Source of the DNA: Apium graveolens
Lineage: Eukaryota; Streptophyta; Magnoliopsida; Apiales; Apiaceae
NCBI RefSeq assembly: GCF_009905375.1
Contig: NC_133657.1
Span: forward strand, 2,728,001 to 2,792,000
DNA: 64,000 nt
Direction: 5' to 3'
Positions 34,907 through 46,776 of the stretch are shown in pieces; the first letter of the stretch is position 1; each line of letters starts with the position of its first letter. The notes under the pieces were generated by a model, which was given only the letters and a program-made list of their open reading frames with translations, ran no database searches and was not told the DNA's origin. A program made the position numbers and the translations under genes.

Positions 34907-36569
34907 TGTAGGATTTTTAATCGCAGCGGGGCATGGAAAAATACTTTTACACACACAAAATCCAAATAAAAGCATATAAATCGTGAATAAAAATTCGAGG
35001 GATCGAATCTAACCTTTTAAAATAATTCGGAGACAACGATCAGAGATCCTTAGCAGTTGCTCCTCAAGTGTGAAGCACTCCACCGGTATCCACCAAGAAA
35101 ACGACTTTTAGGAGGAGGAGGAGGTGGAGAGAATTTGGTTTTCTAAAACTTTTGGGTTTCTGGGGTTAGAATAAAATAGGGTCTATAATAGTGTATTTAT
35201 AGGCAAAATTTTCAGCTGAAATTTTCTCATAAATATTATTATTATTATTATTATTATCCCATTTATTATTTTCATTAATAATTAAAACACCTTTTAATTA
35301 TTAATCCTTTTTCTAAACACTTTAGAAATAATTCTCTCTCTTGATTTAATTTCCAAAAATTAAATCCTTAATTAATAATATTAAGAAGTTTTCTTAATTA
35401 ATTTATAATCAATTAAATCTCATTTAATCAATTATTAAATTTGCCAATTAATTATTTATTTCATAAATAAATAATTATTAGGCATTATTAATTAATTTCT
35501 CCACCAATAAATCATTCTCTTTTAATGGTGTGACCCTGTAGGTTCAATATTAAGCCGGTAGTAGAAATAAATAATAATAAAACTATTTTATCATTATTTA
35601 CATAAATTCTCTAATTTATTAAATATGATTAATTAATTAATCACATTTATTCTAAATCGTGAGTAATGCTTCTCAACATATCGCGACTATCCGGATAATA
35701 TGAATTCACTGCTTAGAATACCAAGAACCTGTCAGTGAATAGTTACCGTACAATAAACTCCTTCTACCCTACAATGTCCCGATTAAATACAAGGCATGGA
35801 TCTCGTGTCAAGCCTATCTAATTTAATCACTTGCTTACCATTTATTATGCGTAGTTCTATGCAAATCAGAAACTCCTTTCTAATTTCATTTACTCTGGCC
35901 AGAGATTCCTGAACTAGCATAAGTGGATTAGCCTTGAACATTCACTTCCTTCACTGGAAGGGGTAGATCCTTTATTGATCATAAACTATCTTCGTGTACA
36001 AATTCCTATACCCAATAGAGCCCTAATAATTATCTCTGGAGACTAAGAACTAAACCAAAGCATAGTTCAGTGTACACAAGATGACTATGATGACCTCAAG
36101 TCTAAGGATACTTGTACAACTATCACTATGTGAACAACTGCTGACACGTGAGTGAACTCCATCAGTTGTTCAGCTGTGCGAGTCATGTTCAGTGAACTTA
36201 TTCCATAATAAGCACCTACATACTAGCTATAGTGTCACCACACAAATGTCTATGAGAACAGACATCCTTCATAATGAAGCAAGCATAGTATGTACCGATC
36301 TTTGCGGATTATTAATTACCAGTTAGTAATCCTATGATCAGGAACTATTTAAGTTTAGAGTTATCATCTTTTTAGGTCTCACTATTATGATCTCATCATA
36401 ATCCATAAAAAGCTTTACTCTAAACTATGGTATATCTTATTTAAACACTTAAATAGATAGAGCCCGTAACAAAACAAGTCTTTATTAATATCAATGAAAT
36501 CAAAACAGATTACATAAAAGTTATTCCTAAATCCTAATACATGATTGGACTTAGGACATATTCCTTTCA
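34907..36569 (-). mobile_element. Solo LTR, 1,663 bp, inserted in Gypsy-2 integrase
   Basis: Flanked by the 5-base duplication AATTC (34902-34906 and 36570-36574). The integrase frame resumes exactly after it. Termini read on the minus strand are TGAAAGGAATATGTCC ... AAAAATCCTACA. A TATAAATA box on the minus strand (35201-35194) supports that orientation, with about 290 bases of R/U5 after it. There is no primer site, gag or pol inside. Parent superfamily uncertain; TG...CA and 5-base duplication fit any LTR element, Copia preferred. Confidence 0.85.
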
Positions 36570-37245
36570 AATTCCCCGTATCCTCGTCACTGACAATGGA
36601 ACATAATTCAACAATGAGGAATTCAAGAAGTATTGTGAAGAAAATGAAATTGAGTTACGATTCACATCTGTGGCTCACCCGCAAGCCAATGGGCAAGCGG
36701 AGGTAGCAAATCGGATAATCCTGGATGGACTAAAGAAGAGGATCGAGAAGTCAAGAAATAATTGGGTGGATGAAATACTTCCAATATTATGGGCCTACAG
36801 GACTACCTGTAGAGTCACGACAGGAGCAACTCCCTTCATGTTGGCATATGGGGCAGAAGCAGTAGTTCCAGTAGAGATATCACATTCCTCTCCAAGGATT
36901 CAGGCTTTCAATGCAGAAGAAAATGAGGAAGGGCAGAGGTTAGCCCTGGATTTAATCGATGAAGTGCGAGATAAGGCACATGCAAAGATAGTAGAATATC
37001 AGAAAAAGGCTTCATTCTAGTACAACCTAAGGGTTAAAGAGAGGTTTTTCAAACAAGGTGACCTAGTCTTGAGAAAAATAGAGGCTTCTGGTGTCGGACA
37101 GAAAGGAAAGCTTGCCCCGAATTGGGAAGGGCCGTACAAAGTCAAGAGCGTTCAGGGTAGAGGAACCTACAAGCTGGAAACTATGGATGGTTTTGAAGTC
37201 CCGAGAACCTGGCATGCACAAAACCTGAAGGTTTACTATGTGTAA
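36570..37245 (+). pseudogene. Gypsy-2 integrase, core C-terminal half and C-terminal domain
   Basis: Continuation after the solo LTR. Catalytic core: second Asp in VTDNGT (about 36592) and Glu in PQANGQAEVANR (36680-36715), consistent with D-D-35-E. The C-terminal part has FKQGDLVLRKIE (37050) and PNWEGPYKV, and ends NLKVYYV with TAA at 37243-37245. In-frame TAA at 36603-36605 and TAG at 37018-37020 (probable Gln codons by transition) break the frame. Aligns well with Gypsy-1 7347-8067. Confidence 0.9.
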
Positions 37246-37583
37246 GATAGTCGAAGTACGATTCTTGCTTGTCATTGTGATAAGCAGGTTTAAAAGCACC
37301 TTGAAGCTTTGCTTGCGTAGGACTTTATATTCTATTAGAATTTACATTGTCAAGTTATTATTGATTAGGGTCGAACCCATGCTATGTAAGGTTTTGGAAA
37401 ACCAGGTTTCGTATTAAAGAGTTTGAAATTATTTCGATCTAAGAAAGCTTAAAGTTTAAGTGCATATTAAGTATTATAAAGAAGAAAGAGGCAAACAGCA
37501 TAGCTAATATAGCCCCGAAGGGTAACAACTTCTGACATAAACTAAATTCACATATTGTCTCAAAAAGATATACAAAAAAAAAC
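37246..37583. other. Spacer between integrase and the antisense gene
   Basis: AT-rich, no frame of note. It would contain the 3' ends, and hence polyadenylation signals, of two convergent transcripts (gag-pol from the left, antisense gene from the right). No repeat seen. Confidence 0.5.
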
Positions 37584-39617
37584 TTAGGCCTCGGAAGGCT
37601 GAGATTCTTCAGAACCACTATCCGAGGAACCACTATCCGAGGTCTCCTCGGACGTCTCAGTGGTCCCTTCAGAAGTCCCTGCAGAAGTTCCGTCAGAACT
37701 GCCTTCAGATTCTTTGGAGGATGTGGGAGACACGGGATTCTGAGGCGCAGCCCTTGGAGGCTCTTCCACCCTGATCTTCTTCGCAGCAGGCGTAGGGTCT
37801 TCTTCGGATGAAGCCTCCTCCTCCCCAGAGCTAGAATCCAGTTCTTTCCTTTTGTGGCTTGGGCTCCCTGAAGGGCCGTGTTTGATCATATCTGTAAGCT
37901 TATTAGTAACGCCCCCCAGCTCCGGAACTCGCACAGGGCAAGGAAAGGAGGACTGCTCGAGGACCTCTGGAAAATCATCCTGGATGGCCTCCACAGCAGC
38001 ATCCCAGCCCTCTTTGTAGCTAACTGGATGAAGAAGGGCATCATGCTCCACCATCAAATCCTTGAACTCCTGGGTGTCCATCCAGCCGTCAAAGGCTTTA
38101 TCCTTCTGTGCCTTCAGAATGACATTTTCGGCCCGGGCCGTTTCTAGGTCAGAAGTGGAAGAGGCCAGTTGAGCTTCAAGGGCCTCTATTTTTTGGTTGG
38201 CCTCCTCCAACTTCTTGTTGGCATCTTCCAGGCCAACCTTCCACGCCTTAGCTTGGTGAATTGCCCCTTGGAAATGGGCGTTAGCCTGCAATAGAAACAG
38301 CAAAAGTTTAGAAAAGAAACATGGAAAGATAAGTATGAAGGGCATAGGTAAAGGACGTACCGTCGCCAGAGTCTGGGCTCCAAAAAGCACATTCCCCTCT
38401 AAGTCCTGTTGAAGGACAAAATCTTGATAGTCCACCGGGGAGATGGAATGCTTGGACCATTCCTTGGACAGCGCCGTGCTGCCCACGATTGAATCCTTGC
38501 CCCGGATCCCTCAGGCAGGTTGAAAATAGGCCCCTGGCCTCTGCTTGGTGCGCAAAACTTGGCTGGGGCCTTCCTCGCTTGGCTCCGTTGCCTGGAGGAG
38601 GAACTCAGGGAAGCAGTCACCAAGGCGAGGGTCTTTAAAGACCTTCCCAGCCCTCTTCATCCTGGTTGTCTCCAGGTCCTTAGGCTTGGTAGCCTCCTCA
38701 ATCTTCTCAGCCACTGCAACAAACGAAGTCAGTTGAAAAATCAATGGAATAGAAAATGAAGGAAATAAAAGAGGTAAGAAAGGGAACTTACTTTTCTTAT
38801 GAACGGGCGAGAGGCCGCGTTCTACCAGGACGGTCTCCCGGATAAGATCCCAAGAATGGGAAGTGCCATTATCTTGCGTCAGGAGGTTGAAAGCTCTAGC
38901 CTCCTCCTCAGACAAAGTTATATCATTTGGGCTCCCGTCCACGGCCAGCCCAAAGGACGATCGAAACAGAGAGCCCCAATCTCCACCTTCCCAAACAATG
39001 AACAAAAAATCTTTCTTCCACCCCAGGTTGTTGTCAGGGATGGACTTCCCATTCACGATATGGGGGATAGTGGGGCGCTGATTTAGAGAAACCCAACCAG
39101 GACTTTTATCAGGGCTGTTTTTGAACTGAAAAATCTTTCTGAAGACAGCAACAGATGTGGGGACATTGTGCTTGGCGCATTGCGACAGATAGCACATAAT
39201 CAGCCTCCAAGAATTAGGGGGAAGTTGGCAAGGGCTGATGCCCACATCAGCCAATAGCAAAGGAATGAATGGATGAAAGGGGAGTCTAATACCAGCCCTT
39301 AGAGTATCCCTATAGACGCATAGCGCGTCCTTCTTCCACTGACAGGCCCTGTCGGCCGGACCTGCAAGAACCAGCTTAAAAGGTTCCTTGATTCTGAAGC
39401 AGCTGCTCAACTTTTCCAGCTCCTTGGGGTCCCGTAAGGCACTGATATGATCGTGCGCGTCCAGATGCGCATCAGAAGGGTACTCGTCCCCTCGAGTGTT
39501 GATCATGTCGATTAAAGAAGTGTACCTCGATCGGATAGGGAACTCGTTGGACTTTCTAGCCACGTTCATCTTGGCCAAGCGGGTCATTTTCTTGTCAGCC
39601 ATTTGCAAAAAGGACAT
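37584..39617 (-). pseudogene. Antisense spliced gene of the Tat element (Gypsy-2 copy)
   Basis: Three exons on the minus strand: 39617-38792 (ATG 39617, or 39602 which gives MADKKMTR), 38713-38361, and 38285-37584. Introns are GTAAGT...TTGCAG (38791-38714) and GTACGT...TTGCAG (38360-38286), and the frame is open over both joins. Exon 1 carries a PF04195-like 'putative gypsy type transposon' domain (LPFHPFIPLLLADVGISPCQ, LPPNSWRLIMCYLSQCAKH). Exon 3 starts with a long coiled coil (WKVGLEDANKKLEEANQKIE) and ends in an acidic Ser/Glu-rich tail. A single in-frame TGA at 38511-38513 in exon 2 is the only clear lesion. No DDE or other catalytic motif seen, so the Pfam label does not prove transposase activity. 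Exon plan matches Gypsy-1. Confidence 0.78.
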
Positions 39618-39810
39618 ATACAGGATATCTTAAAAAGGGCACCCAATAAAATAGACATGAAAAGAAAAGGGAGGGATTTTACCTGAAGAAGCGCTCCTAA
39701 AAAAGGCTTTGAGCTCCGACTTACTGTTATTGCTCTGAGAATCTTAGCAGGAGGAGAAAGAAGGAAACTTAGAAATGAGAAGGTAAGAAGTAGTAGCCTC
39801 TCCTCAGTCC

Positions 39811-39818
39811 TTTATATA
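39811..39818 (-). promoter_or_regulatory. TATA box for the antisense gene (Gypsy-2)
   Basis: TATATAAA on the minus strand lies about 195-215 bases upstream of the antisense ATGs, followed by a CT-rich leader. It suggests that the antisense gene is transcribed from its own promoter inside the element rather than from an LTR. Position only; not tested. Confidence 0.5.
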
Positions 39819-39963
39819 AGAGGAAAAGGAAGTTGAAGGGACGAAATCCCATTAAGGACAAAGGCCCATGGGAAAAAAGCCCAGAAAAAGGAATATTCCA
39901 GAATATTCCTAGAAATTCTAGAGGATTCTAAACAGGGAATATTAAGCCCAGATCAATATTAAA

Positions 39964-40115
39964 CCCAGTAAGATCTGGAAAAAGCCCAATAAAGGAGGCC
40001 CAGTAAGATCTGGAAAAAGCCCAATAAAGGAGGCCCAGTAAGTTTTGGAAAAGCCCAATAAAAGAGGCCCAATAAGATTTGGAAAAATTCAATAAGGCCC
40101 AATAAAGAAGGCCAG
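39964..40115 (+). repeat. 35-bp tandem array in the Gypsy-2 3' region
   Basis: Units beginning CCCAGTAAGATCTGG or CCCAATAAGATTTGG start at 39964, 39999, 40034, 40068 and about 40098, period 34-35. Each contains AAAAGCCCAATAAAGGAGGC-like sequence. Non-coding. Confidence 0.85.
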
Positions 40116-40189
40116 ACCCAAATCCAATTAGGATTTGGAAAATACAAAACCTTAAATTAAAGCCAAATGAAAAGGGCTAGTGGAAGACC

Positions 40190-40790
40190 TGGATTCAGGT
40201 CGAATTTCAGGTCGTGAATCCTGCTCGAAAACTTTCGAGCAGGCACCCGAAAATAACGGATAAAAAAGACCAGGATTCAGGTTGAAATCCAGATCGTGAA
40301 TCCTGCCCGAAATTTTTCGACTAGACACACGAAAACAACGGAAAAAATAGGGCTGAATTGAGGTCGAAACTTCGACCAGGAACGAGGTCGAATTAGCCAA
40401 GCATCTTTCAAAAAAAAGAGGATTAAAAACCCAGGTCGAAGTTCGACTAGGATCCTGGTCGAATTTCAGGTCGTGGATCCTAGTCGAAATCCTTCGACCA
40501 GGAAGCAAGAAAACCAAAGAATTTTCGAACAGGATTCAGGTCGAAATGTCGACTAGAATCCTGGTCGAAATCCTAGTCGATAGGCTCAAGACCAGAAGCT
40601 AAAAAAGTGGGGGAATTTTTGACCTAGATCCAGGTCGAAATTTCGACTAGGATCCTGGTCGAAATCCAGGTCGTGGATCCTAGTCGAAATCCTTCGACCA
40701 GGATGACAAGGCTGACCCCTATTTTCGACTAGGATCCGGGTCGAAATTTCGACTAGGATCCTGGTCGAAAAAGGGCTGGAAATCTGAAAA
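40190..40790 (+). repeat. Palindrome-rich repeat region (GGTCGAA / TTCGACC words)
   Basis: Repeated units built from AGGTCGAAATTTCGACTAGG, ATCCTGGTCGAAATCC and CAGGTCGTGGATCCTAGTCG. Many units are self-complementary (TTCGACTAGGATCC against its inverse), so the region could form hairpins. Spacing is irregular, roughly 90-120 bases between best-matching blocks. Confidence 0.75.
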
Positions 40791-40794
40791 AAAA

Positions 40795-41085
40795 CCCAGA
40801 AAAATAGGGAAAAATCCAGAAATTAAGGATAAATCCCAGAAAATTAGGGAAAAATCCAGAAATTAAGGATAAATCCCAGAAAATTAGGGGAAAATCCAGA
40901 AATTAAGGGTAAATCCCAGAAATTAAGGATAAATCCCAGAAAATTAGGGAAAAATCCAGAAATTAGGAAAAAATCCCAGAAAATTAAGGATAAATCCCAG
41001 AAATTAAGGATAAATCCCAGAAAATTAGGGAAAAATCCAGAAATTAGGGAAAAATTCCAGAAAATTACGGAAAAATTCCTGGAAA
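40795..41085 (+). repeat. About 20-bp tandem array (CCCAGAAAATTAGGGAAAAA type)
   Basis: Alternating units of CCAGAAAATTAGGGAAAAAT and CCAGAAATTAAGGATAAATC make about 14 monomers or 7 dimers of about 40 bases. Low complexity, non-coding; the frame on the minus strand merely reads the repeat. Confidence 0.88.
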
Positions 41086-41231
41086 TTAGTATAATCCCTG
41101 AATAAAAGGAAGATTCACTGTAAATGTGTAGGTCGCTCCACACTTTACGCAAAAACGAAACCCTGTAAGGGAACGAGTAGACTTAACTTCTGCGAAACCT
41201 AATCGATGTTTCCCAAAAGTTGGGTGGCAAA

Positions 41232-41751
41232 TGATAGGGATAAATAAATTATGATAGTATAATTAAATACTGCAAGGTATGGGCTGCTAGGCCCAATAAA
41301 AAGATATATGACATTCAGACCAGAAAGGTTAAGCCTGATGGAATAAAGAAGGCCCAAAAGCCCTGATTATTAATTAATTTCGTAATTAATTAATAAGGGA
41401 AAAATCAGGTATTGAGAAGAGTCCCGATAAGGATATAAATCCTTATAGATTAGCCTCAGGAATCAGTTTCTACTATCTAGGACTCCAAAGTCCATTCTAA
41501 CTATGAGACTTGCCCACCAAGTCTCCTATACCAAGTGCAATTCAAGGACTCCCAACATCTATATAAGGGGGCTCACCCCACAGATCAGAACTACGTTTTT
41601 TGACTTGATCTTTGGCAATCAGCAAGGTACGTAGACATCTTGTTAAGGCAGACTGAGTCACGAAACACAAGAACAGTCAAATCGAGTGTTGAAGCTCACG
41701 TTCCTTATTATTAAACACAGCAATTATATATATTAGTTTTAATCCATAACA
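41232..41751 (+). repeat. 3' LTR of Gypsy-2 (520 bp)
   Basis: TGATAGGGAT...CCATAACA, preceded by the purine-rich AAAAGTTGGGTGGCAAA. It matches the 5' LTR except for a few percent mismatches and two short deletions. AGGTC follows, completing the target duplication with 29266-29270. Confidence 0.95.
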
Positions 41752-42130
41752 AGGTCGTACCATGGCTCTCTCACAAGGTGGGGAGCTGGGGATGTCTTAG
41801 AAGCTGAAGCTCTTGGTATTAGGGAAGCTCTCTCGTGGGTAAAAGATATGGGAGAAAGGAAGGTAACGGTGGAGTCAGACTCACTAGTAACACTCAATGC
41901 AATCAATGGTTTAAACAAGTATCTTTTGGAGGTTGGACACATCATTGATCATTGCAGAATGTTATTGCTAAGTTTGTTCCAAAGCAAGCTAACGAGATTG
42001 CTCATGAATTAGCTAAAATGCCTTATTTAATTAATTATTTTGTGATTTTCACGTCCCCTCCTACCCATCTGGTCGGGACTTGTAATTTTGATATGCCTTG
42101 TATAAAATTCTTAGTTTACTTCAAAAAAAA
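41752..42130 (+). mobile_element. LINE 3' portion: RNase H domain remnant and tail
   Basis: Continuation of the LINE split at 29270. The remnant reads as a plant LINE RNase H (RVT_3-like): EAEALGIREALSWV (about 41800), VESDSLVTLNAING (41870), then KFVPKQANEIAHELAKM (41960-42018), which carries the final catalytic region. Frames are broken by a stop at about 41800 and a shift near 41950. The short A-run at 42123-42130 is a likely LINE tail. Confidence 0.82.
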
Positions 42131-44633
42131 TGCCGCTTTGATAGAGTAAATGTTCTGATATTATATGTTCCACATATTTAAAGTAATTTAGTCTATAATT
42201 AACTGGCTATACACTATTTACGATAGTGCCATATTTCTACCAACATGAAGATATATAATATTTACAAAAAATTAATTTGGTAGAGCACTAGTAAAATTTT
42301 ATTTTCTTGTTACTGTATAAGATATTTATACTTTTGTTTGGCCACAAAAAATGTAATATTGAAATCGATGGGAATGTTAACAAAGACAGCTTTACATAAA
42401 ATGTGTTGTATTTTCTATGTTATGTTTGGGGTTAATCAAGTAAAAATTTATTTAACTTGTATCAGTAGAAGCACAATACTCCCTCAATGGAACCTGAGCA
42501 ACTAATTATGTACCTTAATATTAAACTCACAAAATAGAGAAAAATTACTCCTCCCAGATGAACTATAAAATAAATCTCACAGCAGAGTGGCATATGTATT
42601 GCAAACCTGACATTGAAATAGAACCATCAAATTTTTGTACCCGAAGACGCATATTATCAACCAATTTCAAAATGATATCATTTCAGAGTGTGTATGGAAT
42701 AAATTAATATGTGAATGGGGCCTTCATTCTCCATATAACTATTTTTATTACTTATTTATCAAGAAGTCAACATTAATTATCTTTATAAATAAGCGAAATC
42801 TTTTTAAGTGGTATACAATTATTAATTTTGGTTTCACCAATTTTTGATACCCCTAATTTTTGATTTCACTTATATATCTTATAAATTTTACATTTGTATG
42901 CCTTATAATTTTAATTTTACTAAAACTTCTGACTACACTCTTTATTCCTTTTTTGTATATCTTATACTTCTACTATAATTTTATTTTTGTTATCATATAT
43001 TTCTACATGTCTCATTATTTTATTGAGTTTGATTTTATTTTTATTTAACCCTTTTGGCTTTAACCTTTGTATTCCTAATCCTCTATATTGCTAATTCAAA
43101 ATATTATGCCTACTATAACAAAAGTAATTTTATATTTTTTTAGCCTTTTTAATCATATACTTTTCTAATATAATTATTAGAATTCTATTGTAATTATACT
43201 TCTTGATTTCTAAGCAACACCCGGATCATCCTAATTTTATATATAAACATAGAAACTGTAACAGACTCCTATTTGAAAATATATTATTTTTAACTGTTTG
43301 ATTTAGCATAATTAGTAGAATTCTGTTTTTATTATACTTCTTGATTTCTAAGTATCACCCGTGTACCCCGTGTATTCTTCTTTAATTTCTATATGATTTA
43401 TAATGTTATATGTATTACGCATTTTTAATTGCAATTATTATATTAATTTCAACTCACTAATCCTATTTCTCATATGACTAAATAGTATATTTTAGTGAAA
43501 TAATAAATTTTTTTAAATCGTATTATAATTATAATCTTTTTATTTATTGTAATTAATAACCTTTATTAATAAGTGAAAAAACTCTTTTAAGTGGTACTTT
43601 GGTTTCACATATTTCTGGTTTTATCAATTTTTGATTTAACCTCTTTTTGAATTTCATTATAACTCTAAATGTATAATTTTTATTCTTCTTCTACTTCTAT
43701 ATCACCTTATTTTTGTTCAACCCATATTTTGGTTTCACTCTAGTCATCCTATTTGATAAAACTCTATATTATTTTATTTTTAATAAATATAACTAAATTG
43801 TTGAAATCGTATCATAATTATTCCTATTTTTATTTTAGCTCGATAAACATATTTCCGATATGACTCTATATAACTATATAGTGTTTTTTTAATGAAATAA
43901 TAAAATTATTGAAATTATATTATTATAATCTTTTATTATAAGTCTAATGCAAATAATGTATTTATCACATGTATATTACAATTTTTTATTTTTCTTAAAA
44001 TAACTGTAAATAAAAATAAAATTAACAATAACTTTAATTCCTGATTTATTCTTACCTTTATTTCAGCTCTAAATTCATATATTTTGTACAGTTCTAAATT
44101 AGTTTTCAATAAATTAATCTGATTATTAGAATTATATTTGTAATTGTAATTTTTTTAATAATCAGTTATACCGTAATAAATAATATATTTAGATTATAAT
44201 GGTGATGTACTGATATTTTGTTTGAACTATACACATGTTTCTTATGCATGATCACTGCAATTAAAGTTTTGAGTTTGCTGAATACGAATGTTCAACATGT
44301 GTATCATATATTAAAAGAAAATTATAAGAACATGCATGTTCAACATGTTTATGCCTATATATATACAAAACATATATCTTCGTAATGTATTACCCACATT
44401 CGTGTTTAGTGGGTATCTTGGGCAATCCTTCCCACCATTGGATAGTTTAAGTTGGGTTTTCAAAGTAGAAATTAGAAATTTTGACTAGCACCCATACTAT
44501 TATGATTTTTAAAAATTATTTAAATAAATTATTTCGGCTCGTGCTTCGTATCAACCAGTGGCTCTTAAAATGTAAAGAAAGTTTCCCTAGCTTTCTTTTT
44601 TTGTATACAATAAGTGAAATTTTCTTTGTTCTT
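42131..44633. other. AT-rich DNA without recognisable genes
   Basis: About 2.5 kb of very A/T-rich sequence; the open frames are short and of low complexity. One internal duplication: ATTATACTTCTTGATTTCTA with flanks occurs near 43195 and near 43335, about 138 bases apart. No transposon ends identified. Confidence 0.55.
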
Positions 44634-46746
44634 TTATGGATTTGGTCCTTCAGGATTTGCACAATCCGGACTTGTCTTGTCATTTTTTACTATATAAGAT
44701 GCATGCTTGTGTAATGCAACAATATTAAAAAAATTTGAACTTTTATTAAACTTTGACAATGGATCATAGTTATTGTAATACAAATTATGATATGCATTAC
44801 AAGTATAGATTAAATGACAAACACTACCACAATGAAAATAAGGGTTCTGTGGTTTATAAAATACCAATATGCCCCTAAAATCAGACTTAGAAATAACACT
44901 AGCCTTCTTTTTACTCTTCTTGAAATTAATACTAACATGGTTAGAGTTACAGTTACCACAACTAAAGCAAACTTTTATTAGAGCATCAAGAATATACTAA
45001 TAATTATTTGCCTTATTAATTTCATATTTTTCATTTCTACTTCTTTTAGAACCCTAAGCATGAGGTTTCCCAGTAATCTCAGTAATTTTCATTTTAAGTT
45101 ATCCTTCAGACAACAGTCCTATATTTTTCCCATTCTTTCCCGACTCTTTTATCTCTACTTTTTTTTATCAGAAATTCTAGACGTAGAGCCCTTTTCATAT
45201 ACTGACTTGAGTTCATTTTCAGCAGTACTGACAAATTTAACTTGGGTAACATTAGTGATTTCACAGTCTATCTTTTCATCACATGATTCATCATAACCTA
45301 GACATTCTCTCCGGTGTTTGATATTTATCATACTATGAACCTTTTTTCATGAACAAGTCTAAACTTTAAAAGTTTCTCTTTCTTTTCAATTTTTTTTAAT
45401 GTGGCATTTTTAATGTGCATCTGAGTTTCATTGTGCTTAGCCTTTTTACATTATTCACCAGTTTCATACATAATGATTAACTCAGCTTTAAGATGATCAT
45501 TTCTCTTTTTCAAATTAGTATTTTCAGAGAAAAAATTATCATTCAAAGAGATTTATTCTTAAATCTAACATGCAATGTTTTCTATAAGGGATTTCAGTTC
45601 AAACATTTTCCATAGTAGCAGTCTCCTCAAAGCTTTCCATCAGCGCATAACTTTCTTTTTCACTCTTAGATTATGATGACTACATCCAGTCTTTACCAGA
45701 GGGGATAAGTGCATTTACATTTCTTTTCTTGCACTCGGTAGTAAAGTGATCCATCTCATTAAAATTATAGCACTTGATCTTAGATCTGTCCAATTTGTTG
45801 GCCTTTGAGTCTTTGTCATCCCTTTTTCTGAAATTCCATTTCTCACCATCATCATCATATAATTTCCTGTTCAAACCACCCTTCTTTTGAGGTTTCTTGA
45901 ACCTCATATTCCTGAAGCCTTTCATAATCATGACATCCATCTGTATGACTTGAGGATCAACAAGATCATGTAAGAAACTTCATCAGAATTTGGTGATGAG
46001 TCATCAGTATTTGACTCCACATTCATGCTTCTTCTCCTTGAGCTTTCCATCATTCTTGATTTAGATTAATTGGTTTTAATATTTAACGCAACTGATTCAT
46101 CTTGTTACTTTTCTTGTTCTTCCTTTGCTGAATCTCTAAGTCATAGGTTTTCAGCATTCCATACCCCTCATATAGATTAGTAGTATCAAGGCTATACTGA
46201 TGCCTGGTAATGAATGTCTGAGTATCCCATTCTTCAGAAAATGTTTTTGGAAAATTCATGTTTGAGTTCTCCTTTTCATTCTTTTTTACAACCAATGATA
46301 AATTATTCATCAATGTCAGGAATCTATCATAAGTGTTAGTGAGACTCTCATCATCTTTTCTCTCAAACGGCTCATACTCTCGAATCATGACAGTTGTCTT
46401 GTTATGTTTGATTTCCATGATTCCTTGACATTGAGTCTCCAAAGAATCCCATATTTCTTTGGAGACTCAATATGTAAATTGTTATGAAGAATATTTCTCA
46501 CCTTGGCTTTTTAAGCATTATAGCCTTCTCTTCAGGAGACCACTATGTTTTGGATTCAATTGATAGTGCTCAAGAGTTGTAGTAGTCATGGAAATCAATT
46601 TAGTTAGAAAAGATGGTCTGTCCTTGTTTATCCAAATAACCAGTATCAACAGCTTCAAGGTACATAAATATATTTACCCTCCATGTAGGGTAATCAGCTT
46701 TTCTCAGTATAGGAATCTTGATGCTTTCATACTTGTTTCTAGACAT
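44634..46746 (-). pseudogene. Copia gag remnant downstream of the orphan LTR (copy C)
   Basis: Reads leftward from ATG 46746. Homologous to the gag of the complete element: the capsid-type segment at 46442-46083 (LETRCQG-like METQCQGIMEI, YDRFLTLMNNLSLV), a CCHC knuckle at about 45780-45730 (CYNFNEMDHFTTEC, second Cys replaced by Phe) and a CCHC/CHCC-like knuckle at 44850-44805 (HCGSVCHLIYTC). It is full of stops and shifts and ends abruptly near 44634 with no pol after it. Confidence 0.75.
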
Positions 46747-46776
46747 TTTGATCTTTTCTAATAAGTGTCATATTAG

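Larger units (their letters stand above)
29271..41751 (+). mobile_element. Tat-clade Ty3/Gypsy retrotransposon, complete ends (Gypsy-2, 12,481 bp)
   Basis: Two LTRs (29271-29829 and 41232-41751) are flanked by the 5-base target duplication AGGTC (29266-29270 and 41752-41756) inside the LINE RNase H. A primer-binding site follows the 5' LTR; gag-pol order is gag, protease, RT, RNase H, second (archaeal-type) RNase H, integrase. The dual RNase H and lack of chromodomain place it in the Tat (Retand/Ogre-like) clade. Between pol and the 3' LTR are an antisense spliced gene and three tandem arrays. A solo LTR interrupts integrase. It also has several stops and shifts, so it is non-autonomous. Confidence 0.95.

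Noticed and set aside
38511..38513. Programmed read-through or selenocysteine at the TGA in the antisense gene
   Set aside because: Plants lack selenocysteine insertion and there is no read-through context; a plain nonsense mutation is enough.
37584..39617. A host gene captured by the retrotransposon
   Set aside because: The antisense gene has a homologue in the same place in the second Tat element, so it is an old component of the clade, not a recent capture.
40795..41085. Interstitial telomere repeat (AATTAGGG words)
   Set aside because: The period is about 20/40 bases, not 7, and TTTAGGG is never in tandem; it is an element-specific array.
40844..41152. 102-residue repetitive protein on the minus strand
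   Set aside because: It is just the 20-bp array read in an open frame; no start context or homologue.
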